The notes beneath the pieces are model-generated. The model saw nothing but the letters and a program-made list of their open reading frames with translations. It was not told the DNA's origin and did not search any database. Below, piece by piece: positions 10,225-21,549 of a stretch of 64,000 bases of DNA. Numbering within the stretch: the stretch's first letter is position 1; each line of letters begins with the position of its first letter. Source of the stretch: Gelatoporia subvermispora B (lineage: Eukaryota > Basidiomycota > Agaricomycetes > Polyporales > Gelatoporiaceae); the NCBI GenBank assembly GCA_000320605.2, contig KB445800.1, positions 223,663 through 287,662 on the forward strand, in the 5' to 3' direction. Position numbers and translations under genes: made by a program.

Positions 10225-12690
10225 ATGGCTTTCCTTCGTAGACTCCTGCTGGCTGTCGTGGTAAGCGTGATCGCCGTTGCGGCATCTCCGTTGTCGGCGC
10301 GTGTCTTTCACGATGATCCGCGTGTCCCACCTGGGTATAAGGTCTTGCGCCGTGCTGCCCCTCATACTGTCCTACCCTTCCGTGTCGGCCTGAAGCAGTC
10401 TAACATCGATAGCATTGAGTCCTTCCTGCTCGATGTCTCGCACCCAGAATCACCGAACTACGGCAAGCACTGGACGGCCGCGCAGGTCGCCGAGACGTTC
10501 CGACCCTCCTCAGAGTCTGTCGGGACCGTACACAACTGGCTTACAGAGAGCGGTGTCGATGCATCCAGGATCAAGCTAAGCGCGAGTGGCGCCTGGGTAC
10601 AGGCCAACGTGACTATCGCGGAGGCGGAGCGGCTTCTCGAGGCGGAGTACTATATATACGAGCACGAGGCGACGGAGAGCAGGCACATTGCATGTGGCCA
10701 GGGCTATACTCTTCCCGCAGACGTCGCGCCACATGTTGACATCGTGCTGCCCACGGTGCACTTCGACGCCAAGCACAGGGGCCGCCGGTCCATGAAGAGG
10801 AGCGAAAGCGGACCGGGCGATGCCGCCGGTTCGAGTGGCCGTCCGGTTTCTGATGCGGTGATCCAGAAGCTGGACGCGAATACGCTCGAGTTTGCGCAGG
10901 TGAATACACATAACTATCGCATGCATCACGCGACCGTATTCATACAAGGATGCATCCCTTAGGATGCCGATACGTCGGAGTTGGCGAACTGCGACAAGAA
11001 TATCACGTTGGCATGCCTCCGGGTCTTGTACAACTTCCCTGAATTCCCGAAACCTGCTTCAAGCAGCAATAGAACGATCGGAATTGGTAAGTCTTGTCTG
11101 ACACTATCCATAATTGCGGCCGTTGAGAACGTGGGCACTCCCCTCCAGTGGAGTATACACCCCAGGCATATACGCCTGAGGATCTGGATAACTTCTTCAA
11201 GACTTACTCTCCAAGTCAGGTCGGGGAACGTCCGAATGAAGTCGACATTGACGGAGGTCCGTTATTCAATAGTAACCGAAGCTGCCCTTGGTTGACTATC
11301 TTCCAGGGACCATCCACGTGAACTCTACTAACTCCAATTCGTTCGGAGAATCCAATCTCGACCTTCAGTATGCCATGGGCCTTCTCGGCACATCGCAAGA
11401 TGTCATATTGTATCAGAACGGTGATCTTGTAGAAGGTAGCTCCATCTACAATATCTCATTGAACATGACGACAGCTGAGGCATGACAAGGCGCTTCGTTT
11501 GACAACTTCCTTGATGCGCTGGATGGTTCTTTCTGTACCTTTGAGGGTGGAGACGACCCCTCGCAGGATTCTATCTATCCAGATCCGTTTCCGGGAGGGT
11601 TCACAGGTATACATCGCGCTTCCCGATATAGCACCTGTCCACTCATAATCATTCCTCTCCTCAGGACCGGAAAACTGCGGAGGAGCTCCCCTGGCACACG
11701 TTATCTCGACGTCCTATGGAACCAATGAGGCCAGTCTGACGCCCGCGTATGCTCAGAGGCAATGTGCCGAGTATGCAAAGGTGCGTTAGCGAGATAGGGC
11801 CCGCGTTCCAATGGTGTTGATATCCCCTGCAGCTCGGTCTGATGGGCACTACCGTCCTGTATTCCTCTGGTGACGAGGGCGTCTCTGGCCACGGAGAGCT
11901 GTGCATTGCACCCAACGGGACCGAGGTTGCTGGTAGCGGGGCCTTCAATCCGACTTTCCCGGGTGTCTGCCCCTTCGTCACCAGCGTTGGCGCAACACAA
12001 GTCAACCCAGGAGCCTCGGTACGTAGTCATGCATCTCTTCAATCGGACATGGCTCAATCACTGCAGGTGCATGATCCGGAAAGTTCCTGTCAGCAAGTGA
12101 TCTTCCCAGGCGGCGGTTTCTCCAATGTCTTCGCTCTACCAGAGTACCAGAAGACTGCGGTACAAACCTACCTCACTAAGTTCCCGCCGCCGTATCCACC
12201 GACCCAATTTAACTCCACCGGGAGATCCCGCGGCTTCCCGGACATTTCTGCTAACGGGTACGTCTAGAACCGCTCTGTCCTCCGGAATTCTGTCGTCCTG
12301 CTGACTGATCACATACAGTGCCAACTATATCGTGTCGATCCTAGGCGAATTTGCACACGTATTCGGTACCTCGTGCGCAACCCCTGTCAGCGCAGCGTTC
12401 ATTGCTGCCATTAATGACGCTCGTGCCGCCCACAACAAGAGCTCCGTCGGGTTCATCAACCCAACGGTAAGCAGGCACATAGCTTCTTTCATGTATCGCC
12501 CTGTCTTACTGTGATGATATCATAGCTCTACTCATCCGCTTTCAAGAACGCCTTTAACGACATCACGAATGGAACGAACCCTGGGTGTGGCACAGAAGGT
12601 TTTGCAGCGAGACCAGGATGGGATCCGTTGACTGGTCTGGGCACTCCGAATGTTGAGAAGTGGCTCCAGCTGTTCCTCGAGCTGCCTTGA
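10225..12690 (+). CDS. Secreted tripeptidyl-peptidase, sedolisin family (MEROPS S53)
   Basis: An acid-acting secreted peptidase that removes tripeptides from substrate N-termini. It has a signal peptide (MAFLRRLLLAVVVSVIAVAA), a pro-activation domain (PFRVGLKQSNIDSIE...SPNYGKHW) and the S53 catalytic domain. The catalytic Glu and Asp are in GESNLDLQYAMGL, the oxyanion Asp in YSSGDEGV, and the nucleophile Ser in GTSCATPVSAAF. The calcium-site block DITNGTNPGC...GWDPLTGLGTPN is complete. At least eight introns are needed. A TGA near 11485 lies inside a 54-nt intron (11436-11489, GTAGCT...CAAG), which restores LVEGASFDNFLDALDG. All key residues are present and the protein ends at TGA 12688-12690, so it looks functional. 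A minor oddity is GTSCATP where GTSxSxP is commoner. Confidence 0.9.
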
Positions 12691-13168
12691 GATTGCAGAA
12701 TCGAGGATAGCACAGTGTAATGCAACACCAAGTGGCCAAAGCAACAACCGACGTTTCGCGCGTGTTAATTTCCGCTCTCTGTAGCGAATCTCATAGCATG
12801 AGAAATTAATCCCCGCGTGGCACACATTGCAGTCAAGTGCAGGGAATGTCAGTGTTTGAATACATGGTTCATACAAAATTCCTATCCAAGGGGAATCCGA
12901 CTGGCGAGAAGTTACATACTTGCGAGAAGGAGGAAGATACAGAGCCCAGACGAGCAGGAAACATAGCAAGTACAGTTGAGAGTATATTGAGCGCTATGGA
13001 GAAGAATCCATCAGCGAAATTCTTTCAGCAAGACGACTGGATGGGAGTAACGTGCGGTATCTGGATCCTAGACAGGTGGAATTCTACTCACGGGATAATG
13101 CAATCGCAGATACCAGTGGCGCAAGTGGGGCCGGTTGACCGGTGGTCATGGCAAAGAAGGTTTGAGCT
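12691..13168. other. Intergenic gap between convergent genes
   Basis: 478 bp between the ends of the sedolisin gene and the F-box gene. Nothing recognisable. Confidence 0.5.
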
Positions 13169-14753
13169 TCATATAACCCGTACAGTACCAACCAAAATAG
13201 TAAGCTGATTCAGTGCATCGCTGTCAATGGCGATGCACGCCGCAATCTTGAGGTACTGGATGTCCTCGACCTGAGAGTTGGGTGCTGCACGGCGCGCGGC
13301 GACGATACGGAGGAGCTCATGACCCGAAACATCCCTGCAATTGTGGATGCAGAGTGCCTGGAGGCGCGGAAGGATCCACGTACCCGTCTTGGCGGGGCCC
13401 CCGGCGAGCAGGTCGAAGATCTGCGTGCCGAAGGAGCCGGAGGGTGGCGAGGACAGCGAGAGCGCAACGAGCTGTGGGAGCTGGTGCAGCACGCGCACGA
13501 GCGGGAAGATCGCCGCGCCGTCGATGTAGCAGCCGCGCAGGTTGAGCTCACGCAGCGCGGGGAAGCGCACGGCGGCGTCGTGCGAGGCGACCCAGAGCCA
13601 GTGTAGGTCCTCGTCTGCGGACTGCTCGAGCTGCACTGAGAGCCGCTCCATTGCCGGCAGAGATGTGGACTCTAGGAAGAGGGATACGTCGGAAGGATCC
13701 AAGTGGCTGAACGTCAGCCGGCGGAGCGAGGGCACCTCCGTCAGGGCCGGCGCGTCGAAAAACATCTCTTCGCTTGCGCGGATATAGAACACTGCCTTCT
13801 CCATCCGGAGATCCTCGAGCGTCGGAGTCGACTCGAGCTTGGCCAGGAGCTCTCTGAAGCATAAGCCCATCCTACCGGAGCTGGCATATCGCTGGTCGCG
13901 GAGTAGGTGCAGCTGACGCAATGACGGTGTCTCGATGTCCATGCATGCGAGCGGGGTGCGCTCAAGCACGATGGACGACAGCCGCGGGCAGGGAGCTGTA
14001 AGGGGGCAGAATGGTACAGCATCGTCCGCCTCTGACGGCTCCACCCGCAGGTCGAAGATCTCCAAAGAGGGTCCGAGGTCTGTGAGGTGTTCCCGCAGGA
14101 TGCTCATCCACTCCCAGTCTAGGAGCGATATCCGGAAGGAGTAGCACCTGTGCAGGTGCGGCTTGATGACGGAAAGGATGTCCCGCAGATCGGCGGCTGT
14201 GTCGACGTAGCGGGACTCTAGATGCACCGCAAACTTGCAGGCTTGCGACCTATCCATGTACAGGCGTGCCTTGCGGATGAACTCGGGAACACGTCCGTAA
14301 CCCCATTCAAGATCCAGCACCAGACATGTCCACAGGGAGGGTGTGGACAGGATGATGTTGTACCAGTGGTGGGAGACTAAGGAAACGATACTGATGAGGT
14401 GGGAATCCTCATGAACTCCCAGTTCGAAGATCCGAGAGAGGATCTCGGGAGGTATGCGGCGTATCAGGGCCTGGTTTGCAAGGATCTGCGTCCTCTGAAG
14501 CTTCAGCCGTACAAGCTGCTCTTCTAGTTCCTTGACAGTCCTGTCAATGGCGACCACCTCCGCAGGGGTTACTCGGGGGTCGCTGTGGCACAGTCAATGA
14601 ATACTGTCCACGAAATTCCGTTGTGAGCACAACTTACACGGTCCTCGGGTCCTCGCATGCAGCATCAGCGCTCATAGAGGGGACATTCACATCGGCCCAT
14701 GATCCCAAGTCGTCGAACATCTCTAGCTGAACGGGATCCACGTTGGCCGGCAT
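13169..14753 (-). CDS. F-box / leucine-rich-repeat protein
   Basis: A probable substrate-recruiting subunit of an SCF ubiquitin ligase. Exon 1 starts at ATG 14753 (MPANVDPVQLEMFDDLG). One intron (GTAAGT...CACAG) joins TV to DPRVTPAEVV. A coiled-coil-like stretch (KELEEQLVRLKLQRTQ) precedes the F-box: IRRIPPEILSRIFELG...SLVSHHWYNIILSTPSLW. The rest has irregular LRR-like segments with repeated L..L.L patterns (e.g. FPALRELNLRGCYI). About 510 residues, no lesion. This F-box plus variable-LRR design is hugely expanded in Agaricomycetes. It is not closely related to the decayed F-box cluster at 23-44 kb. Target unknown. Confidence 0.85.
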
Positions 14754-15689
14754 GGCCCAGGGGTCTTCCACCGTCTATTAGACAATGGAATACGATTCGA
14801 GACTACGGGTCCTCCAGGACTGGATTGAGTCGATTGAGAATGGCTCTGAGGATGGCGGTCATGCAATTAGCCTCGGCGTGCGCAAGCGTTTGTGACGAGC
14901 ACTCATGTGGTGGGGATAGAGATGTAATAGTGTTAGGCGCCCAGGTACTCGCATTTGACGCTGTTGAATTTCGAGATACAGTTGAGACTTACGTCGACTT
15001 GCCACTCATGCCGGCAGCATCACATCTCTCATATTTATTCTTATCCATTATGGTCTCCATATTTCGTTATGCGTAGATATTCTTTTGTGCACTTCTTTCG
15101 GGCGGAAGTCAACATCCTGGCCTATGTAGCACACTGTAACTGCGATGCTGCTTTCGTCGGCGACTCGCTCGGCCTGTCACGGACCGCACAGCCTTGTGCT
15201 GCATTATAGTTTCACGGACGTCTGAGAATTAGATCGTCCTGGTGTCAGCGCACAGTCACTAAGTACAAGGAAACAATCTGACACATGTGAGTCATCAGTG
15301 TATGTTCAGGTTGTCAGATACCAGGTCCACAAAGTAAGACCGTTTCATTTCCGGAATCTCCCAGCAGCCAGAGGACAACATTATCGTAGAAATTGCTCCT
15401 GCCGCTCAAAAATCTGCCTCATGATCTGATGCAATGGTCCAGTGCTTATCACATATCATAGTTGCGTAGCGTCCCGACATGCGCTCTCACTGGGCAGCAT
15501 CATGCGGTTGAAACTCGTGCGGCAGCTTCTGCTAGTTTCACTCTCGCTGAATCGGTCTATATTCTTCATGCAACATATCTCATAAGTCATTAAGTCTTGA
15601 CGCACGACATTTGCGAATATGTCCTGCTGGAGCAGTGGTCATGTGAGTTCACGTCGGACACTGATAGTCCTCGAAACTCTCGTGCTCGG
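14754..15689. other. Intergenic region upstream of F-box gene
   Basis: Nothing recognisable on either strand apart from presumed promoter sequence of the minus-strand F-box gene. Confidence 0.4.
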
Positions 15690-16400
15690 TTTTTTAAGGG
15701 GTTAAATATCGCTCAACCTGCGCAACACATCATCTATAGCGTCCTTTTGCGACTTCAAGATATCACATTCTCAGAAACCTCGTACACATTGAGTGGTTAT
15801 CTCAACGCATACATCTTCCTATTTTACATTCTTTGTCTTGGACATACTCTGCTCTTCGGTGGACGAATACTTCTCTGTCGTGCAGGCCATGTTTCTTAGA
15901 TCCGTATCAACGTTGCAATATTTTTCCTTCATCTCCGATGAATGGTCCGTCCGTTTGGGTAATATGGATGATCTCTTAACATTTTACAGCTATCCAATTC
16001 TACAACTACAAAATTCTCATAGTTTACCTTCAAGGCATGTACGGAATCCAGTCTATTATCCCTGAGTTCGTGGGCTTGAGAGCATGTGATAACGATATCA
16101 TCGCGATGGGACGAGCCCGATCGGACTTACAACAACTGGAACTCAGCGTGGCCATGGATGTCCTTCATTCAAGCCCGACAATGGCTATCCTTTCTAAGCT
16201 TCGCTATGTTGCAATCTGAAGTGCCGGGTCTTACCATTCATCGACGAGGAACCACCTCTGATCTTCTCTGCAGTCCCTCTACTACGCACAGGCTGGAATA
16301 TCTCCAATTTTAGATCAGCCCTGAGGCGGACGAAGACGAGATAAAGACCTTCATAGATCGCATATCGGCCTTTTGCATAAGTGTGCTGAGCTTTATGGAC
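15690..16400 (+). pseudogene. Decayed F-box/LRR gene relic
   Basis: Scattered frame fragments match the F-box paralogues at 40-44 kb in the same order. EYFSVVQAMFLRSVSTLQYF corresponds to the EVYLCAVQTMLLKCASTLRYF segment. Near 16080, ACDNDIIAMGRA matches VYDEDLIAMGQA. Near 16180 comes PTMAILSK, then a VLPFIDEEPP-like piece and the C-terminal helix (EIKTFIDRISAF). The pieces lie in different frames with several stops and frameshifts. No F-box end was recognised. An old, dead copy. Confidence 0.6.
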
Positions 16401-16867
16401 ATCGCCCAGATCGCATATCAGCGGATTATCAGGCATCAAGCCTCTCAGTGTACATACAGGCCGGTCCGTATCAGCGCTGTCTGGAGCTCTTCAGTCTCTT
16501 TGTAATACTTCGTTCTACATCGTTCTGCATCACGGGACGGCGAGATGAGATCGCGAATCATTGGGAAATCACTGTGGGCACATGTGCTGGCATAATGGGG
16601 TCCTTGAGGCGTTTCACACGCGTAACTGTGCGGAATGTGCGACGTCGATCTTGAAGTGAAGCTGATGGGAGGAACACGACCTCTGGTGAAACGAGAAGTG
16701 GTGGCTAGCTCCCCTATCACACCGTCGCCACAATGGCCGCTCCGCTCAGGACCTCTAAGGCGTCGGTACTGACAAGAAGACGCTCTCCAGCAGTCTGTGA
16801 GTCATCAATCACCGACTGTCCTACGTCATCGTCCAGGCGCACTCGTGTAATTGTCGCGACTCGCAAG

Positions 16868-17096
16868 TACTGTAGCTTGGTGTATGGTAGCAACGGTCAC
16901 GCATCACGGTGGGCCCGTTGTGTTGCTGAGACCTGCACATGTCACGCATCACGGTGAGAGTCAGGGAGTGGAAATTGGGGTATCAGGGCGCCTAAGTACC
17001 TGTTTAGGAAGTTGAGTTCCCAAATTTGGCCGTTGTTGCTAACATTCTGGCTGTCACGCTTGGCCGCCCGTTGCTACCATACGCCAAGCTACAGTA
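16868..17096. mobile_element. Short inverted-repeat (MITE-like) element
   Basis: The 29 nt at 16868-16896 (TACTGTAGCTTGGTGTATGG then TAGCAACGG) recur as reverse complement at 17068-17096 with one mismatch. The enclosed about 170 bp has no ORF of note. Inside and overlapping the left repeat, GTCACGCATCACGGTG occurs twice (16896-16911 and 16941-16956). Size and structure fit a small non-autonomous DNA element; no convincing target-site duplication was identified. Confidence 0.5.
16896..16956. repeat. 16-nt direct repeat inside the small element
   Basis: GTCACGCATCACGGTG is found exactly at 16896-16911 and 16941-16956, period 45. Confidence 0.55.
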
Positions 17097-17574
17097 TCCG
17101 CGAATTAATCTCAATTCTGAGTTCATAGCATGCAGGTTGATTGTGGCCACCTCTCATCCGCCCTTACTGATAGAGAATCTGAAGATCCTCACAAATCTCT
17201 CCAGTGTAGTCGTCTGCAGGACTCGTTCACTGTGCAGCTGTAGTTTAAGATGGAATTAGACGTCGCGCGTTTGGTGAGCGCCTTCCGTTTGAGGCTTGCC
17301 GGCGTCTTTTATCTTCTCTGCCGAGTCTTGCAAGCTCATCGGCTTTGAGGCGAATGCTCGAAAAGGTACGCAACGTGCGTGAAAACAAATCGCAACTTTG
17401 GCTCATACATAGAGGCTGATGGTCGCCGCTTTGTCGGTAAGGACCATTTTCTCGTGACGGCACTTCCTGATCTATCGACCATTGTTCAGTCGTCCACACC
17501 ACCCAAAACGAGACAATGATACGCGGCCTCCCCCTTACCACATGGTAGCACATTTGCCGCGCTGATGAAAGGAC

Positions 17575-17585
17575 ATATATAAAAA
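17575..17585 (+). promoter_or_regulatory. TATA box upstream of second F-box gene
   Basis: TATATAAAAA lies about 170 bp upstream of the ATG at 17751. At least one short upstream ATG occurs in the implied leader. Confidence 0.45.
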
Positions 17586-17750
17586 GGAATTTTTGCCGAC
17601 TTTACACCCAAGAACGGCTGCCAGCTCAGAAGCTTCGTCCTGCGAGCGAAAGCGAGGATTTGTGGTCACCTTCAGGTGCGGGAGCTTTCTTGTGGCACTG
17701 CAACGAATGGGTACTCATAAACAAGTTGATAGGACATACAAGCATTCAAG

Positions 17751-19487
17751 ATGGCAACGTGGTCATCCCTGCCGGACAAAGCGCTGCAGATTATTTTCGA
17801 GGATTTGAAGGACCTCTACATGCACCCACGGAACGTTTCCCATGTCTGCCGCCAATGGCGGAAAGTCGCAAATGCCCACGAATATCTGTGGGAAGACATC
17901 AAGCTGATGCAAGGCCTCACCCCAGCCGGCGTGGACTATGTGCAAGCTTGTCTCGACCGCACACCCTCTTCGGACGTTGGCGTCGTCATCATCGGCACAG
18001 CTATCCCGGAGGCAACTCTTGTTGACAAGTTCATGGACCTGATCGAGAAGCATCGACAGCGAATCTACGACTTCGTCTACAAAGGCCCCCATGGCAGCAG
18101 CATCCTCGCCCGCGTAACATTTCCTTTGGACGTCCTCGTGGCCCTTGACATACATGACGAGCCCTCCACTGAGTCAGGCGCACTTTGGTTGCAGCCCCCA
18201 TGGGTACCCTCCAAGGACCAGTTCAAGCAACTCAACGCCATCTGCTTCGATAAAGCGCGCCTCGCATGGAACATCCCCACGGGCGCATTCTCCACGCTCC
18301 TGGAATTGAGACTGAACGGCTACGACCAGGGAATACTACCAACGATGTCCGAACTTCTCGACTTGCTCGAAGGATGCCCATCGCTCCGTGTACTGACAAT
18401 GATATGCTCGTTGCCGCATGTCGGGACCCCGACGGCCATCGATACAAAGGGGCGTATTCTGGAATTACCGCAGCTGTGGTCACTTCAGCTAGGTGACCGT
18501 GCTGAGAACGTAGCGAACTTCCTCTCGCACGTCAAGTTTCCCAAAAGACAGTTACTACGTTTCGAGCTTTACTACGGCAACACGCCAGAGATGATCGCGA
18601 CCCAGATGCTGCTGGCAGCGTTTAACATGGTCAAACACATCGTCGGCCCGCAGGCACTTCATCCGGGTCCCGCAAGCATGGAATGTTCGGAGGTCTACAT
18701 GCAGAGCGGACCAAAGGGTTGGAAATTCTGGTTCAAGACTTCAATTTCCGGAAGCCGAAGAAGTATCGAGAAGCCAGAGGTGTGGTTCGAAGTGCGGCCG
18801 CATCCGAGCGCCCCGTTTCAGCAGAAGTTCAACACCCTCGAATTCTCCCGAGTGCTGTACAATATTATCTCCGGCACAACGTGGGCGGAGAATCCGCCGA
18901 ACTGCGTGCACATACTATGGAGACAATTACCTGGTGGTCCTCCCGCCCCTGCTCGGGGGGCGTGGTTGGGGGTCTTCCAACGCCTGCCTCGTCTCGACTC
19001 TCTTGAGCTGGCGTTTGGCGTCACCACGGCCCAGCTCGAGGCCCTCACTCCTGGCCCCGATGGCATTGTCGTGTGCCCCTTGCTTGACGAGCTGACCATT
19101 TATGTGGGTAACAACGACGAAAATGTGTTCCTAGCCTTGCGAGAGTGCGTGATGCAACGGGCGATGAAGGGACGTAAGCTCCACGAGCTAAAGCTGCGGG
19201 GGCCTACATCGCTCGTAATTCCGGATGGTATCAGTAGGTGCTTGGCGGCTGCAGTGATGCACTTCAATATCATCCTCGGGGTCAACGCACAAGTTCCGAC
19301 TAACGACGAATGCCATGGGCAGCACGGGCCTGTCGAAAACGATACAGATAGCGAGGACGCTGAGGAAGGAAGTGACGATGAAAGCGATGGACCGCAGGGC
19401 GAGGAGGAAGATAAACACGATGGATCGCAGGAAGAGGAAGAGGGAGATCACGAAAGCTCACAGGCTGAGGACGAAGGAGACGAGTGA
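17751..19487 (+). CDS. F-box protein with acidic C-terminal tail
   Basis: A single-exon gene of 578 residues. The F-box is at residues 4-50: SLPDKALQIIFEDLKDL, then VSHVCRQWRKVANAHEYLW. The middle has irregular LRR-like segments (FSTLLELRLNGY, CPSLRVLTM). The last about 65 residues are strongly acidic, with runs of Asp/Glu/Ser and short SQEEEEGDHESSQ-type repeats, suggesting a disordered tail that may bind basic partners (inference). Presumed SCF ubiquitin-ligase adaptor, target unknown. Ends 103 bp from the convergent FMT1 gene. No lesion. Confidence 0.85.
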   Translation: MATWSSLPDKALQIIFEDLKDLYMHPRNVSHVCRQWRKVANAHEYLWEDIKLMQGLTPAGVDYVQACLDRTPSSDVGVVIIGTAIPEATLVDKFMDLIEKHRQRIYDFVYKGPHGSSILARVTFPLDVLVALDIHDEPSTESGALWLQPPWVPSKDQFKQLNAICFDKARLAWNIPTGAFSTLLELRLNGYDQGILPTMSELLDLLEGCPSLRVLTMICSLPHVGTPTAIDTKGRILELPQLWSLQLGDRAENVANFLSHVKFPKRQLLRFELYYGNTPEMIATQMLLAAFNMVKHIVGPQALHPGPASMECSEVYMQSGPKGWKFWFKTSISGSRRSIEKPEVWFEVRPHPSAPFQQKFNTLEFSRVLYNIISGTTWAENPPNCVHILWRQLPGGPPAPARGAWLGVFQRLPRLDSLELAFGVTTAQLEALTPGPDGIVVCPLLDELTIYVGNNDENVFLALRECVMQRAMKGRKLHELKLRGPTSLVIPDGISRCLAAAVMHFNIILGVNAQVPTNDECHGQHGPVENDTDSEDAEEGSDDESDGPQGEEEDKHDGSQEEEEGDHESSQAEDEGDE

Positions 19488-19590
19488 TTGTACTCAACTA
19501 AACACAGCACTGTACAAACCATAAATGGATTGAATGAATGGACTGGACTCTATCGTTGCCATCACGAACAGGTGGGATGACAACACTCAC

Positions 19591-21309
19591 TTAGTGAGCA
19601 GCCTTGACAAATTGCACCGGACTACTGTCGTCAGGGATCATCCTCATATCCGCTCTCACTCCATTCCACCACTGCTTAGCCTGCAATAGGGCACGGTCCT
19701 GTTGCTTGACCTTGAAACAATCGCTGAGATTCGGGATACCGCTAGACGTTGTCAAATTTGTGCTCACCTGGGGTACCATAAGAATGGTATCGTTCGCGCA
19801 GCGTATCAGAAGCGATGCAGATGGCAGATGGTAGATTGCAGTCCCAGGTGCTGGAAGCAGCTCGCTCGCCCCTGGCAGGTCCATATCGAATACAGAAGGC
19901 GCGTGAAGCTGAAGTGTTCGTTGCGTCTTGAGGTACGTCGTGATGTGTTTCTGGGGACCAGGGGTGAGTTAAGTGAGTCGTTTTTATTGTTGACATTATT
20001 ATTACTTGATGCGAAAGGGCGTTGTGTCGCCGTACAATGTCCACCGCAGACATGGTCGCGAAGTCAACTTCGGCGTCTTCGCCAGTGATCATCGGCGCTC
20101 TCGGTGCCGAGAGGTCATCTTCCTGAGAAATGGAGGTAGCCTGGCCCGACATGAGGACGTGTGAGGCAATAACACAGCACAGACGGTAAGTCACGGACCT
20201 TGCCCGCAAGCATGTCCCGCAGTACAGAAACCAGCAGGTTCCCACCTTCACGCGCAAGCCTATTCCGCAATGCTGGGAACATGGCATTGTCAGGGACTGG
20301 CTATGTTTGCGCGTCAAACAGGGGATCTTGAGCAGCCAGATGACCTTGGAAGCATACCACTCGCGTGCGGCCCCATATCGCGCCTGCATCAATTCCCTTC
20401 TTGCGCTCCATCATTTCGATGACACATACACCCGTCTCGCTTTGCCCATCAATGATTGTATGCTGGATGGGCGCAGGACCGCGATACGCAGGTAGGAGGG
20501 ACGGGTGAACGTTTAACCGTCTGCCAAGCTGAAACATTTCCAAGAGTGAACTGCGTAAGATGCGCCCGAAGGAAGCCGTGATGATGACATGATTTGGTGA
20601 GGGCACTGTTCCTGGTTCGATGCAGAACGGCGGAGGTGGCTGCACGGATCGTGGTCAGTACTTTAGGACCAAAGTTGGGCAATTAGAACGACCTGCCAGG
20701 TCTTGAAGGCGGGTCGTTGAGGAGGTATGAAGTGTACGGGGAGTTTTAATTGCTGCGCTTGCAATTTCAAGGGCGCTGTAAACCTTGCGTATGAGCATCG
20801 CTCGCAGAACTAACAGTACAAAACCCAGGCTAAAATTGAGAAAGGTATGACAGACAGCGTATTCCAGCGGATTGCTGCTACAAGTTTAAGCGGCTAGAAT
20901 TCCGGTACATAGGACTGAAGAGCGACACTTATATTGTCGAAAGACCCACAAGAGGAAAGGGGTATACTCACAAACAGACAATTGGGAGCCCCGCCGCCCA
21001 GTCTTCATGTCCGGTTGTGTGACAACTGAGATCTCGTCCCATACATCTACGTACAAGTAGTTCAGCACATCTGTGGGGTTCGTTAATTCATTGCGCAATA
21101 TCCAGACCTCTTGCAGCATGCAGTTGCTCCAGCACCAAACAAGAGAACTCATCGCGACCGAGGAACAGCACTTTGAACGCCTCGGACGAGCGAGAAACAC
21201 TGAAGTTCCGACAAGTTCTCCAACCACGCCTGAGGCACTTTGCATCTTTGATACTTCCAAAAACTGGAATATTGCGACAGAGTTTAAGAGGGGAAAAGGT
21301 TGGCAGCAT
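19591..21309 (-). CDS. FMT1: Mitochondrial methionyl-tRNA formyltransferase
   Basis: Transfers a formyl group from 10-formyl-tetrahydrofolate to initiator Met-tRNA for mitochondrial translation. The N-terminus (MLPTFSPLKLCRNIPVFGSI...RRGWRTCRNFSVSR) is basic and lacks acidic residues early on, fitting a mitochondrial presequence. The Rossmann start is FKVLFLGRDEFSCLVLEQL. The hallmark LNVHPSLLPAYRGPAPIQH carries the Asn and His of the active site, and KGIDAGAIWGR carries the Asp. The C-terminal domain (AIYHLPSASLLIRCANDTIL) is present. About seven introns splice into one frame, including one of about 190 nt after QLSV and a short intron ending ACATAG that joins GRTR to PVPDNAMF. Ends TAA at 19591. 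Divergent with the nitronate monooxygenase gene. Confidence 0.9.
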
Positions 21310-21549
21310 AGGAATAAGTATGTCAGAACACTAACAGTTTCGATTCAGCGCGGAGGTCGTCGACAAAAAGGAGCGCGACTTCACGGTCACGTGCACTGAT
21401 GCCACGTGCCCTTCCCTCGTCCGGCTAGCAGCTGAGCCGACTGCCGGGATCGAGATATGGGCGCGTAATCTCTGCGCGGGGTAAACACATGCATGGGGTT
21501 GGTTTGACAGGACAAAGCTCCGGTCATGCTGTGCAAGTGACCGGAGGAT
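21310..21549. promoter_or_regulatory. Shared divergent promoter FMT1 / nitronate monooxygenase
   Basis: Only 240 bp separate the two proposed start codons (390 bp if the downstream ATG of the oxygenase at 21700 is used). No strong TATA box was seen, so this looks like a compact bidirectional promoter. Confidence 0.45.

Noticed and set aside
11484..11486. TGA in the sedolisin frame, first read as a nonsense mutation
   Set aside because: A 54-nt intron (11436-11489) with GT and AG ends removes it and restores the family sequence on both sides.
13282..13606. Arg/Ala-rich plus-strand ORFs
   Set aside because: Antisense shadows of the GC-rich F-box gene.
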